Below, one piece after another: positions 1 through 12,087 of a stretch of 64,000 nucleotides of DNA. Each line of letters begins with the position of its first letter. Within the stretch, counting starts at the first letter, position 1. Made by a program: the position numbers and the translations under genes. Under the pieces are notes generated by a model. It did not search any database and had not been told where the DNA came from. It saw only the letters and a program-made list of their open reading frames with translations. The stretch covers positions 124,001 through 188,000 of the forward strand of contig JADFZW010000006.1 of the NCBI GenBank assembly GCA_015232355.1, in the 5' to 3' direction. The stretch is from Oligoflexia bacterium. GTDB lineage: Bacteria; Bdellovibrionota; Bacteriovoracia; Bacteriovoracales; Bacteriovoracaceae.

Positions 1-2542
1 CAATTAGGTATAGGGATAGTACTCCATCAAGATAGCTGATTAAATATTTTGCACTTTTAGAAATTTTGACCCATGATGATTTCGTAGGAAGTGCCATGGA
101 TTTTTTCAAGGATTCATTTTTTAAATCATAAAATATTAAATCAAATTGTACTGGTTCATTAGCATTAACAAACAAATCATCATCTCGAACTAATGGATAT
201 AGCATATAATGATAATGATCGTTACCACTCACATTATCACTCTCATTAGTTCTAACTCGCATATTAGCAAGTGATTTTGTATTAAAAAATCCATTTAATT
301 GCAATATTGTTTTTGTATTATTAAAATTACTTATTTGTATTTTAATTTCTCCACTTATATCTGCTGATACAATATATGTTCCCTTGGGGGAAAATTTTAC
401 GATATTCGTCTCGTACTGTGTGGATAATCTTTGAACAACATTTAAAGTCTCCATGTTGTATACTTTAATTATCCCATTTGAGTTGGCCGTTAAAACATAG
501 TTGTCATATGGAAAAAAATCCATTGAGTTAACTTTTTCACTATCAGAGATATGTCCATGAATTTTATGTTGACCAATTCTATATAGTGTCGTTAATTTAT
601 CAGTAGTAGTAGCGCCAATCCATTTTCCATTTGAGGAAAAGTAGAGTTTATTAATTTTTTCACTCTCATATGATGGTATTTGAAATATGTTTAATGGTTC
701 ATTAGTGTTGCTACTTCCTTGATTTAATATCTTCTTAAAGTTAAAAATATTTATTTTAGGATTATTAAACAAATCATATGAAACAAAATAGCTGTTATCA
801 TTATTAAGATAACCTTCGAAATTTTTATTTTGTGTGTTTTGATTATGAATTAAATTAAAATCACTATTCGCAATTGTAGATACGGAAATATATTTTTTAT
901 CTTTCAAATCATATATTTTAAATCCATCAATCTTCCCGTTATTACATGATAAAAATAAATAATTAGTATTATCATTTGAATTTGCAAGCTTGCACTTTAT
1001 TTTCGAAGATACAATATTTGATTGATAAACATTATCTAACTTATCATTTACAAAATCCCATGTGTTAATAAATTCTATTTCCTCTTTGGAATTATTTATA
1101 ATGTATGTTAGTTTATTCCTTTCATTATTAAAAAATAAATTCGAACACTCCCCACTCTGGCCAATAAGTCGTTTCTCCCAAGAATTATCCTCTAAATCAA
1201 TTATTTTTATCTCCCATTGCATTTTAGAATTTGAACAAAATGCCACCTTCTTATTATCAGCAGAAATAATAATATTATGTTTATATATTCCATTAATAGT
1301 TTTTATTGTTTTTACAGCTCTGGTCGATTCTAATTCACTTATTTTAGTCTCACCATTTTCAGAAGAGGAAAAGAGATAGCGCTCATTATTTGAAAAAAAT
1401 ATTTTTTTAACAATGCCTTGATGATATATCTTTTGGCCATAATCAATTTTATAACTATAAATTTCATGAAATATTTTTTCATCACCAACATGAATTTCAA
1501 GATTATAGATATTTTCTTTCTCTGGTACCTTAATAGATATTTTCCACTTTTTTTCATCAGCACTATCAACAACTTTTGTTAAGTAAAATGTTTCCAGTTT
1601 GTTTTTTGATTTGTTTTCCTGATTATTTTCCTGATTAAAATATATTGTGATGTCTTTTGCTGTAAGTGGATAATTTTTATTAATTGTAAGTTCAACAATC
1701 CTCTCTGGATCAATTTGATAAGCATTCGTCGTCTTATTTATACCTGTAATACTTTCGAAAACAGAAGGAGATGGGTCATATTGTATTAAACAGTTTTTTT
1801 CTATCTCCTCATCAAAGATATCTTTTATTTTTAGAATTACTTTTACTTGATTGTTTTCTTTTTTATATTTATTTAAAGCAGATTTTAAATCAAATTTAAT
1901 GTCTTGATCTTTGGAATTTACATCCACAAATGTACTCAATATCAAATTATCGGCCGTAATATTATTATCATCAGCTAAAACTTTTACTGTAAGTCCACCC
2001 AATATTTTTAAACTATCTAATGAAAAAGGAATTTTAAAAGTATTATCTTTAGTACTTACTATATCTGCATTTGATTTAGGATCAGATTTGCAAAAATTTT
2101 TCAAAATTTTCACAGCAATCAAATCGTCTTTTATAGAATCATATTTTTCTAATTTAATTATTTTTCTTGATGAAATACTAAATATATCAATATCATTTGA
2201 CCCCTTAAGTTCACTCCAATACCCCAGATGATCTGTGGTGCTGGTTATTTTCAAAACACCACCTTCGTTGTCCTTTACAAAAAAACATCCTTGATCGCTA
2301 AGACGTTCTTTAATATCGATATCACCTATAGTAATAGACTTTAACTTATTGCTACTGACACCAGAAATTTTTTGATTATTTTGATCTCTTATTTGAAATA
2401 TTTTGGCCGAAGAAGGGATTTCATTAACAAAAGAGCACTCAACTCGATCTCTATTAAAATCACCTTTGATTTTTTGTATTTTACAAGAGACCAATAAAAA
2501 ACACGAACAAACCAATACTAAGATTAATGTTAATAAATTCAT
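1..2542 (-). CDS. Giant beta-propeller-type lipoprotein, paralogue of the next gene (C-terminus beyond window edge)
   Basis: Reading the minus strand from an ATG at 2542 gives an open frame of 847 codons with no stop before the left edge, so the gene is partial. The N-terminus is a hydrophobic stretch ending in a lipobox (LLVSC, Cys about residue 19), which predicts a lipoprotein. The first ~70 residues (RVECSF...KIFQI, later CFFVKD) align by eye with the gene immediately upstream (VECGF...KIFQI, CFYLKE), so the two are tandem paralogues. The later part has recurring strand-turn blocks with S-D/S-N-N turns, typical of WD40/YVTN-like propellers. Its start lies 2 nt after the stop of the upstream gene, implying translational coupling. 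Function is unknown; a binding scaffold on the cell surface or in the periplasm is an inference. Confidence 0.8.
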   Translation of the reverse strand, partial: MNLLTLILVLVCSCFLLVSCKIQKIKGDFNRDRVECSFVNEIPSSAKIFQIRDQNNQKISGVSSNKLKSITIGDIDIKERLSDQGCFFVKDNEGGVLKITSTTDHLGYWSELKGSNDIDIFSISSRKIIKLEKYDSIKDDLIAVKILKNFCKSDPKSNADIVSTKDNTFKIPFSLDSLKILGGLTVKVLADDNNITADNLILSTFVDVNSKDQDIKFDLKSALNKYKKENNQVKVILKIKDIFDEEIEKNCLIQYDPSPSVFESITGINKTTNAYQIDPERIVELTINKNYPLTAKDITIYFNQENNQENKSKNKLETFYLTKVVDSADEKKWKISIKVPEKENIYNLEIHVGDEKIFHEIYSYKIDYGQKIYHQGIVKKIFFSNNERYLFSSSENGETKISELESTRAVKTIKTINGIYKHNIIISADNKKVAFCSNSKMQWEIKIIDLEDNSWEKRLIGQSGECSNLFFNNERNKLTYIINNSKEEIEFINTWDFVNDKLDNVYQSNIVSSKIKCKLANSNDNTNYLFLSCNNGKIDGFKIYDLKDKKYISVSTIANSDFNLIHNQNTQNKNFEGYLNNDNSYFVSYDLFNNPKINIFNFKKILNQGSSNTNEPLNIFQIPSYESEKINKLYFSSNGKWIGATTTDKLTTLYRIGQHKIHGHISDSEKVNSMDFFPYDNYVLTANSNGIIKVYNMETLNVVQRLSTQYETNIVKFSPKGTYIVSADISGEIKIQISNFNNTKTILQLNGFFNTKSLANMRVRTNESDNVSGNDHYHYMLYPLVRDDDLFVNANEPVQFDLIFYDLKNESLKKSMALPTKSSWVKISKSAKYLISYLDGVLSLYLI

Positions 2543-2544
2543 TT

Positions 2545-5943
<3,399 letters not shown>

Positions 5944-6087
5944 AGATTTAAGTTTCCGCTAATTTTATGTTACTGTGCATTTTAATTCATCTCAATTTTT
6001 GAAACAACTAATAATAATAGAAACGTCAATTCAAATGAAACAATATGAAATATATATGAATTTTTTACACGATTCTTAGAGGATTTT

Positions 6088-7794
6088 TTACCAATGATAT
6101 CCGACAAAAATAGAGGGAGCGAAAGTGAAAATATAAGGCGAACTATTTTCAAAAGCAGAAGACCATACTCCAGCTTCAAGTTCTATACCCGCTCGAAGAT
6201 TCACACTAGGTACTTCAACATGTGAACCAATAAAGGAGCTAACCCCTGGATATAAATTTCTTTTGCTTTTATGTTCTTCGATCGCTTCTCCTGAGGGTGA
6301 AAAGTAAGTACGCTCTATCTTTAAGCTCATAATTGATGGACCAATTCCCCAGACAAAATTTGTTTGTAAGCGATTATTTTGAGTGGATAACCATGAAATT
6401 CTCTCTCTTGAACCAATATGTGTACTTACAATATACACCTCTCTTTTTTGTTCCATTCTCGCTAAACTATCAGTACGTTCATCTTCTCTTACTGTTTGAA
6501 AAATGGTCAAAGTAGCTCCTATATCAAAGGTTTTCCACAAATCTTGATGAGTATAACGAATTCCAAGGCCATAGAGTGCTTTTTTTGCATAATAATCACG
6601 AATATGAGACGAGGAATAAGTAAATGTCTTAATTTTTAGATCCAGAAGATGTGGATTGTCTGGAAAGATTATCATATCTTCAATGGTGTATTCCTTACCT
6701 CCTTCAAAACGAATTGAACGATCAGTAATGGTTTTATTATCTTGAGGATCGATGATTTTAATACGATGTTTTCCAGAATCCACACTAAAACCTTTATCTA
6801 GTACACCTTTGTATTGGCCATCAACATTTACATTATAGTGAGAACGTGCAGTCCAACGATTATACACATAGGCCACATTAGAATTCTTTAATTCTCCTTT
6901 AACAATAATTGGATCCACACCCTCAATAACAATCTTAGCAGTGGGGTTCTGACGATTTTTAGTAAATTCACGAGTCATGTTTCTCGCATACAAATGGGCC
7001 TCACTAATAGTTACCGCCCCATCATTATTTAAATCCTTACGAAAACCCTCTAACAAAAAGTTAGTATAAACAGAGTGACCAAGATATGCATCTTCTAGTG
7101 AAGGTTCATTTTTTTGGGCCGAAAAAATCAAAATTTCACCCTCGGCCACCTCATCTTCTTGATAGTAATCTCCTTTTTGTTTATCAATTTCAATTTTTGC
7201 TTTTTGGGTTAGGAATGATTTACCTGTTCCTGAATAGCATGTATCTAGTATCAAAACTTTTCTCTTTGATTTTAGTGAGTGAAATATTTCTAGAAGTTTA
7301 TCATATGCAAATGATGTTTTATCAACTTCATTATAATCTGTATTTGAGGTTACAATATAGCGACCTAGTTTACCAGTATCAGGATTTTCGTAAATTGTTC
7401 CATGGGTTGATAAATATACAATAACAATATCTTGTTCCATACGGTTATCATTTTTAAGGCGCTTAAGTGCTTCAAGAATATCTTTATCGCTTACAAAATT
7501 ATTCTTTTCTTTATTTGCTACAAGAAGTTCTCGCCACTGAGATCTGTGCTCTTTTTCTGCCTCATTTTTAAAAAAAGTATCAAATGCAATTGCATCTTTG
7601 GCGGTAAATTTTAAATTATCCCAATGCTTATCATGAAAATTTGCAATCCCTATAGAAAGCACAAAAGTTCTTGATTCATCATTTGTGGTGTTTATAACAA
7701 CAGCATTGGCATTATGCTGATTAAAAAAAATAATTAGCATCGGCATAAGCATAGATAACACCGATAATATAATAAAATATCTTAATTGAATCAT
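6088..7794 (-). CDS. Exported caspase-like (clan CD) protease with EF-hand, PEGA-like domain and barrel-like C-terminus
   Basis: The ATG at 7794 is chosen because AAAGGA lies 10 nt upstream; an ATG at 7821 has no ribosome site. Numbers below count from 7821. Residues 10-40 form a Sec signal peptide ending NANA. The p20-like caspase domain (about 50-250) carries the dyad His140 (YLSTHG) and Cys195 (LDTCYSG). A canonical EF-hand loop, D263-x-N-x-DG-x5-E274, follows, suggesting calcium binding. Residues ~320-380 resemble a PEGA domain (VDGQYKG...GKHRI). The last ~190 residues are short alternating amphipathic strands ending in Tyr-His-Trp, as in outer-membrane barrels. It is the first gene of a probable operon with two propeller lipoproteins. 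The protease family is clear; the barrel is an inference from residue pattern. Confidence 0.85.
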   Translation of the reverse strand: MIQLRYFIILSVLSMLMPMLIIFFNQHNANAVVINTTNDESRTFVLSIGIANFHDKHWDNLKFTAKDAIAFDTFFKNEAEKEHRSQWRELLVANKEKNNFVSDKDILEALKRLKNDNRMEQDIVIVYLSTHGTIYENPDTGKLGRYIVTSNTDYNEVDKTSFAYDKLLEIFHSLKSKRKVLILDTCYSGTGKSFLTQKAKIEIDKQKGDYYQEDEVAEGEILIFSAQKNEPSLEDAYLGHSVYTNFLLEGFRKDLNNDGAVTISEAHLYARNMTREFTKNRQNPTAKIVIEGVDPIIVKGELKNSNVAYVYNRWTARSHYNVNVDGQYKGVLDKGFSVDSGKHRIKIIDPQDNKTITDRSIRFEGGKEYTIEDMIIFPDNPHLLDLKIKTFTYSSSHIRDYYAKKALYGLGIRYTHQDLWKTFDIGATLTIFQTVREDERTDSLARMEQKREVYIVSTHIGSRERISWLSTQNNRLQTNFVWGIGPSIMSLKIERTYFSPSGEAIEEHKSKRNLYPGVSSFIGSHVEVPSVNLRAGIELEAGVWSSAFENSSPYIFTFAPSIFVGYHW

Positions 7795-7985
7795 GATTAA
7801 AATATCCTTTAATGAAATCATAGCTGACCTACGATTATTCTTAATTTAATCGATAATTTATCTAACCTGTATCAAAATTTTATGCAAATCTTATTTGTAG
7901 TATTTAAAGAATATTCAAAGAGGTCTTAACAATTAATTATTGTTTAATAAAAATTTTACATGGTTTTATAGAAGACTATAGTGAA

Positions 7986-8708
7986 TTAAAGTTTGTTTTT
8001 CTTTTTCTCCCAAACCATAACATTAGCTTTTTGACTATTTACTGTTGTTGGAGGATTTTTAGACATGAAATCTACTACTTTGCCCAAATGATTAAAAGAA
8101 AAATTATTCATTAACACATTTGATGGCGTAGATTTTTCAAATTTATTGTAAGCATTTTTTAAATCTTCTGTTACTTCAAAAAAATCATTCGAAGGCAATT
8201 CACCAAGAAGAGGAGAAGATGCCTCTTTTTTTAGTAGTGGTTGAGGCAAGCATGTACCAAAATTAGTACTATTTATATTAGACAATGAAGTTTGTGATAA
8301 AACAGAGGTTAGATTTTCTACTACAGGCAATAAAACTTTAGATGCTGACTCTGATTGTGTTTGTGTTTGTGTTTGTGATTTTTGAGGAGAAAAGGAGCGT
8401 TTACCATTTTCCCTCTCTTTTATGTAGGATTGAAGTATCTTTAATATCGCAGTAAAATTATCATTTAAAAACAAATCTGGATTTAACATTAAATCTGTTT
8501 CCGATTCTTTTATGGTTTGTAACTTTTCTATTTGATCTAAAATATTTTTGAACTCAGATTCATCAAGTTTTCCTGCTAATGCTTTTTCAAATGCTGTTTT
8601 CAATTTTTCACTATCACTTTCAGCATAAGAATTGTGAGAAAAAAACATTACAGCTATTGTTACTATTAAAGTAGTAATTAACAATAATTTAATCTTTGCT
8701 CTGTTCAC
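7986..8708 (-). CDS. Small exported protein of unknown function
   Basis: A 240-residue protein with an N-terminal signal peptide (hydrophobic residues ~7-23, then SYA-ES). The mature part is hydrophilic and probably helical, with a Gln-Thr repeat (QTQTQTQ) at about residues 110-120 that comes from a GTTTGT-type microsatellite. No family is recognised. The start has AGGAGA upstream. It lies on the minus strand before the caspase/propeller group but is separated from it by about 190 nt of AT-rich sequence, so it is probably a separate unit. It is divergent from the histidine kinase at 8818, and the 109-nt gap between them should hold both promoters. Confidence 0.65.
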   Translation of the reverse strand: MNRAKIKLLLITTLIVTIAVMFFSHNSYAESDSEKLKTAFEKALAGKLDESEFKNILDQIEKLQTIKESETDLMLNPDLFLNDNFTAILKILQSYIKERENGKRSFSPQKSQTQTQTQSESASKVLLPVVENLTSVLSQTSLSNINSTNFGTCLPQPLLKKEASSPLLGELPSNDFFEVTEDLKNAYNKFEKSTPSNVLMNNFSFNHLGKVVDFMSKNPPTTVNSQKANVMVWEKKKNKL

Positions 8709-8817
8709 ATACTCTCCTAAACATCAGGTTACATTTAATTTATATTTACATATTAATATCTATTTTAGATAAAATCTAATAAAATAAAAAATATAAATAT
8801 CATCTTGGAAATAACAA

Positions 8818-10797
8818 ATGAATGAGCAAACATTACAAATAACAAACGAAATTTATCAAGAGCTAAAAAATAAAATTACATGTTTTCAACAAGAAAACAA
8901 TCTATCTGACTTAAATGAAACTTCTCTTGAACTAGAAATACCCTTTTCAACTTTAAATAGATTTATGAATGATTGTGGTAATCCTTCATTTGAGACTATC
9001 TCTAAGATATTTAAAAAAATTGGTCACGAAGAATTTTTTTTACAATATATAAATAAAATTAATCCTCAATTCTTAGATATCGTAGATAAATTTAATCAGC
9101 AAATTAATGAAGCAGTATTTTTAGAGGAAAATATATCTAAATTATTTACCATGAAAGAATATTTCTTCATTCTAGCACATGCATATACAAACAACGGTTG
9201 CTTACGAAAGGATATTTTAAACAAATATGGCGAGTACGGACTTGAAAGGTTAGAGGAATTATTACTTAAAAATGTTTTAGTGGAAAGAGAAGATCGAATC
9301 TTAGGAAATTTCACCAAAGTTTCAATGAAACAGCAAGATGCTCAAAAAATATTTCAACATTCTCTTGAATATAGTTATGATCCCAATTTGATAGGAAAAC
9401 GTGCTAATTGGCTAACTTTTCAAACAGAAAGTGTAGATAAGATTAAAGCAATTCCTGCTATAAGAACAATTTTGGGATATGCTTTTAACGAAATAAAAAC
9501 CATCTTATATGGTGATGAGTTCAAAGGAGAGGATAAGGTTTTCGTTGGCCTATTAGCAGATGAATTTAGATCAATCGATCTTGAGGCCATAAAATACGAA
9601 GAAAAAATAATTACCGCCAAATTAGCACACAAACTGGCCCATGATATTAATTCTCCTCTGACAATTATAGAAAATATTGCTTTAAATAATGATATTGATT
9701 CTGGAAGTATTCTTGATACCAATATTGTTCAAGGAGCATTAGAACGAATCAAATCTATGACCAAAGAACTTCTACACACACACCGACAATTAATGAGAAA
9801 AGATTCTGATTCTAATCTAAAAACCACAGAAGTTTCAGAGCAAGTTACGACTAAATCTTTTGATAATGAAAATATTTCTAATCGTAATATTTTTAACCTA
9901 GTAACTATTTTAGAAGAAGTATTAAAGGAAAAAGAAATTCAATATAATGAATTGATAAAAAAGAATAACATATTGGTTATTAATCTTTTTAAAAATTTTC
10001 ACGGCGATAGTTTGTTCATCTATTGTGATCAAATGGAATTAAAAAATATTTTTTCCAATCTAATAAATAATTCTATTGAGGCCATAAACATAACTTCGTC
10101 TACAAATAATTCATCTAATTTAAGCAAATGGATTAACATCACTCTTATGGATGGTACTAACAATATCGTTATTCAACTTGAAGATAATGGGAAAGGAATT
10201 CCTGCTGAAGTTTTACAAAAACTAGGAACAAAAGGATTCACCTACGGGAAAGAAAATGGAAATGGTCTAGGAATATATTATGCTAAAAAAAATATTACTA
10301 GTTGGGGTGGAGATATCTTCTATCAATCAACAAAATCAACAAATGAAAATAATTCTTGTAGCTGTAAAAGTGGAACTAAGATAACTATAATTTTTCCCAA
10401 AGTTGAACATAACCCAGTAAAAATTAATAATCAAAAATTACAATCAAATAAATATATTCTCATAGATGACGATAATCTTGTTAGATTACATTGGACCAAT
10501 GAGGCCCACAAAAAAAATATTTTTTTAGAATGTTTTCAAAATTTCAAAGACTTTTTTCTTAAAATAGATTCTTTTCCCAAGGACACAATTATTTGCGTTG
10601 ACTATAATCTGGAAAATGAAGATAGTGATAAAGATAGTGATGAAGATAGTAGTGAAGATGGTATTCAAATCGCCAAGAAGATTTTCGATAATGGATTTAA
10701 AGAAATATATCTTTGTACTGCACATGACACTTCCACATTTAATAGCAAAGTTTATTGGATTAAAAAAGTTCAAGGCAAAAATCCGCCATGGACATGA
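8818..10797 (+). CDS. Cytoplasmic hybrid histidine kinase with N-terminal HTH and C-terminal receiver-like domain
   Basis: A 659-residue protein with no membrane segment. Residues ~25-70 resemble a Cro/C1-type helix-turn-helix (LELEIPFSTLNRFMND). Residues ~90-260 form a helical region of unknown type. The DHp helix carries the H-box H275-D-I-N-S-P-L, and the ATPase domain shows an N box (NLINNSIEAI), G1 box (DNGKGIP) and G2 box (GNGLGIYYAKK). After about residue 545 comes a receiver-like domain with acidic IDDD, a candidate phospho-acceptor Asp in CVDYNL and a Lys near the C-terminus. An acidic D/E/S low-complexity insert follows the acceptor strand. This is therefore a soluble signalling protein with its own DNA-binding-like module, plausibly a one-protein phosphorelay. 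The signal is unknown. The NtrC-like regulator at 12059 is a possible partner. Confidence 0.85.
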   Translation: MNEQTLQITNEIYQELKNKITCFQQENNLSDLNETSLELEIPFSTLNRFMNDCGNPSFETISKIFKKIGHEEFFLQYINKINPQFLDIVDKFNQQINEAVFLEENISKLFTMKEYFFILAHAYTNNGCLRKDILNKYGEYGLERLEELLLKNVLVEREDRILGNFTKVSMKQQDAQKIFQHSLEYSYDPNLIGKRANWLTFQTESVDKIKAIPAIRTILGYAFNEIKTILYGDEFKGEDKVFVGLLADEFRSIDLEAIKYEEKIITAKLAHKLAHDINSPLTIIENIALNNDIDSGSILDTNIVQGALERIKSMTKELLHTHRQLMRKDSDSNLKTTEVSEQVTTKSFDNENISNRNIFNLVTILEEVLKEKEIQYNELIKKNNILVINLFKNFHGDSLFIYCDQMELKNIFSNLINNSIEAINITSSTNNSSNLSKWINITLMDGTNNIVIQLEDNGKGIPAEVLQKLGTKGFTYGKENGNGLGIYYAKKNITSWGGDIFYQSTKSTNENNSCSCKSGTKITIIFPKVEHNPVKINNQKLQSNKYILIDDDNLVRLHWTNEAHKKNIFLECFQNFKDFFLKIDSFPKDTIICVDYNLENEDSDKDSDEDSSEDGIQIAKKIFDNGFKEIYLCTAHDTSTFNSKVYWIKKVQGKNPPWT

Positions 10798-10808
10798 GAT
10801 GCATCTTT

Positions 10809-11393
10809 TTATCTCACATCAAAGATACATACTTCGTATTTATTTCGATCTTGCCATTGCAGATTTTTAGTATTGTGTATGTGTAGATTGTTAGTATTAG
10901 TATTATTTGAAATGATTAATATATTTTTATTTTTTAATATAAATTCCTTGCAACTCATAAATGGATTAAGATTAAATGTTGCACGTATCTCTACAATGAA
11001 TTGCCCATCAATTTCTAAATTTTTTTTAATATTATCTGTAAATTTTTCAACATTCGCTTTTGAAGAAAATGAAGATCTTTCATTTTGATTATTGTTTAAA
11101 TTATCAATATGTAGAATAATTGTGGAAAATTTTTTTCCAAAATCAAAATTAAATATATCTGCCTGAACAAATGGAATATTAATTTTTTCTTCTGCTAATT
11201 TAAGTTTAGCAATACTTAGTTCATCATTGTTTTTTTCAACACCCACAATATCTATACCCGCCAATGCCAATGGAATAGTTAATTCTCCCCTACCACAGCA
11301 AAGCTCTAACACTGATCCTCTAAATGGATGAAGTATTCGCAAAAAAAAATCTTCATTGCTTTGCAAATGATATATTTTGTTTTCATTATTCAT
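10809..11393 (-). CDS. Class I SAM-dependent methyltransferase
   Basis: A 194-residue protein with a Rossmann methyltransferase fold. Motif I is VLELCCGRGE (residues ~29-38), an acidic residue ends strand 2 (VGVEKN), and the motif II/III region reads VQADIFNFDF. The second half is shortened and ends in strands typical of the family. The substrate cannot be told from sequence; small-molecule, RNA or protein targets are all possible. It converges with the kinase gene (12-nt gap) and has about 420 nt of non-coding DNA upstream, so it appears monocistronic. Confidence 0.75.
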   Translation of the reverse strand: MNNENKIYHLQSNEDFFLRILHPFRGSVLELCCGRGELTIPLALAGIDIVGVEKNNDELSIAKLKLAEEKINIPFVQADIFNFDFGKKFSTIILHIDNLNNNQNERSSFSSKANVEKFTDNIKKNLEIDGQFIVEIRATFNLNPFMSCKEFILKNKNILIISNNTNTNNLHIHNTKNLQWQDRNKYEVCIFDVR

Positions 11394-11817
11394 TTATTCG
11401 CTCCATTTGTTAAAAAACCATCTTATTACTCTAGAACAACATAAATAATTCTGGATGATTCAAAATTATCAATATAAAAAGTCCAAAAGATAGTGAGAGA
11501 TAGATTGTTTTCATAAATTACAATTGTTCCTTTAAAATATTTAGCAATTCATTTCGCTAAAAACATTAAAGCAACTGTTATGCCAGCTATATTTATGAAT
11601 ATTGATTAATAAAATGAAGATTAATAGGTGAAATTATTAAGAGTTATTAATAACTAACGATCTAAATTCAATTCAAATGAAAATATAATGTTTTCATTTG
11701 AATACAATAGTACAATAGCAATAGTGCCACTTTACCTTTGGTAGCTATATAGCAGCTAATGTACTGTTGCTACCATTTGGAGTGTGGCACATTTTGCATT
11801 TTGCATTTTGCACATTT
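11394..11817. other. Intergenic region with palindromic repeat copy A
   Basis: A 424-nt non-coding stretch between the methyltransferase start and the end of the DHp-like gene. It should contain the methyltransferase promoter, but no convincing -35/-10 pair stands out in the AT-rich sequence. The dispersed palindrome (11724-11790) lies within it, followed by several short ATTTTGC-type tandem repeats at 11791-11815. Confidence 0.6.
11724..11790 (+). repeat. Dispersed 67-bp palindromic repeat, copy A
   Basis: The ends are GTGCCAC and GTGGCAC (perfect inverted termini), with inner arms GGTAGC and GCTACC around a TATATAGCAGCTAATGTAC core. Two further copies occur at 60648-60707 (same orientation) and 61554-61619 (inverted, about 95% identical to this one). 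It resembles REP/MITE-like non-autonomous repeats, but no transposase is present nearby. Confidence 0.85.
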
Positions 11818-12087
11818 TCAATTTTTTTCAATTTTCATTTTCCCATTTTCCGACAGTTTATCTATTTTTACTAATGTTTTTTGACATTTCTTTTCTATTT
11901 CGGAGAGGATTTCAAAGGTAAATATTTTATTATCATAATTATCTCTTATTACAGAAACCGCCATTTCTATGGCCCCCAAAGCACTTTTTATTTCATGCCT
12001 GATCTTCTCATCTTTACTTATTTCAATTTCAATTTCAATTTTATGAAAATCGCTGAGGTTACTCTTCTGTATTATCTTCTGATTCAT
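11818..12087 (-). CDS. Free-standing DHp-like (histidine kinase dimerisation/phosphoacceptor) peptide
   Basis: An 89-residue product. Residues ~32-85 read like the two-helix DHp domain of a histidine kinase: an H-box-like R-H-E-I-K-S-A-L-G-A-I, then a second helix with Ile/Leu heptads. No ATPase domain follows; the stop is at 11818 and non-coding repeats come next. The ATG lies 29 nt inside the 3' end of the NtrC-like regulator gene, a coupling that suggests co-expression. It may be a phosphotransfer module or inhibitor for that regulator, or a kinase truncated when the palindromic repeat arrived. An EIEIEIE repeat lies just before the H-box. Confidence 0.55.
   Translation of the reverse strand: MNQKIIQKSNLSDFHKIEIEIEISKDEKIRHEIKSALGAIEMAVSVIRDNYDNKIFTFEILSEIEKKCQKTLVKIDKLSENGKMKIEKN

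Noticed and set aside
1062..1379. Plus-strand open frame in the first propeller gene region
   Set aside because: The opposite strand carries one continuous frame with a lipobox and clear similarity to its neighbour.
10525..10773. Minus-strand open frame opposite the kinase receiver region
   Set aside because: It is a shadow of the acidic Asp/Ser low-complexity tract; it has no ribosome site and no family features.
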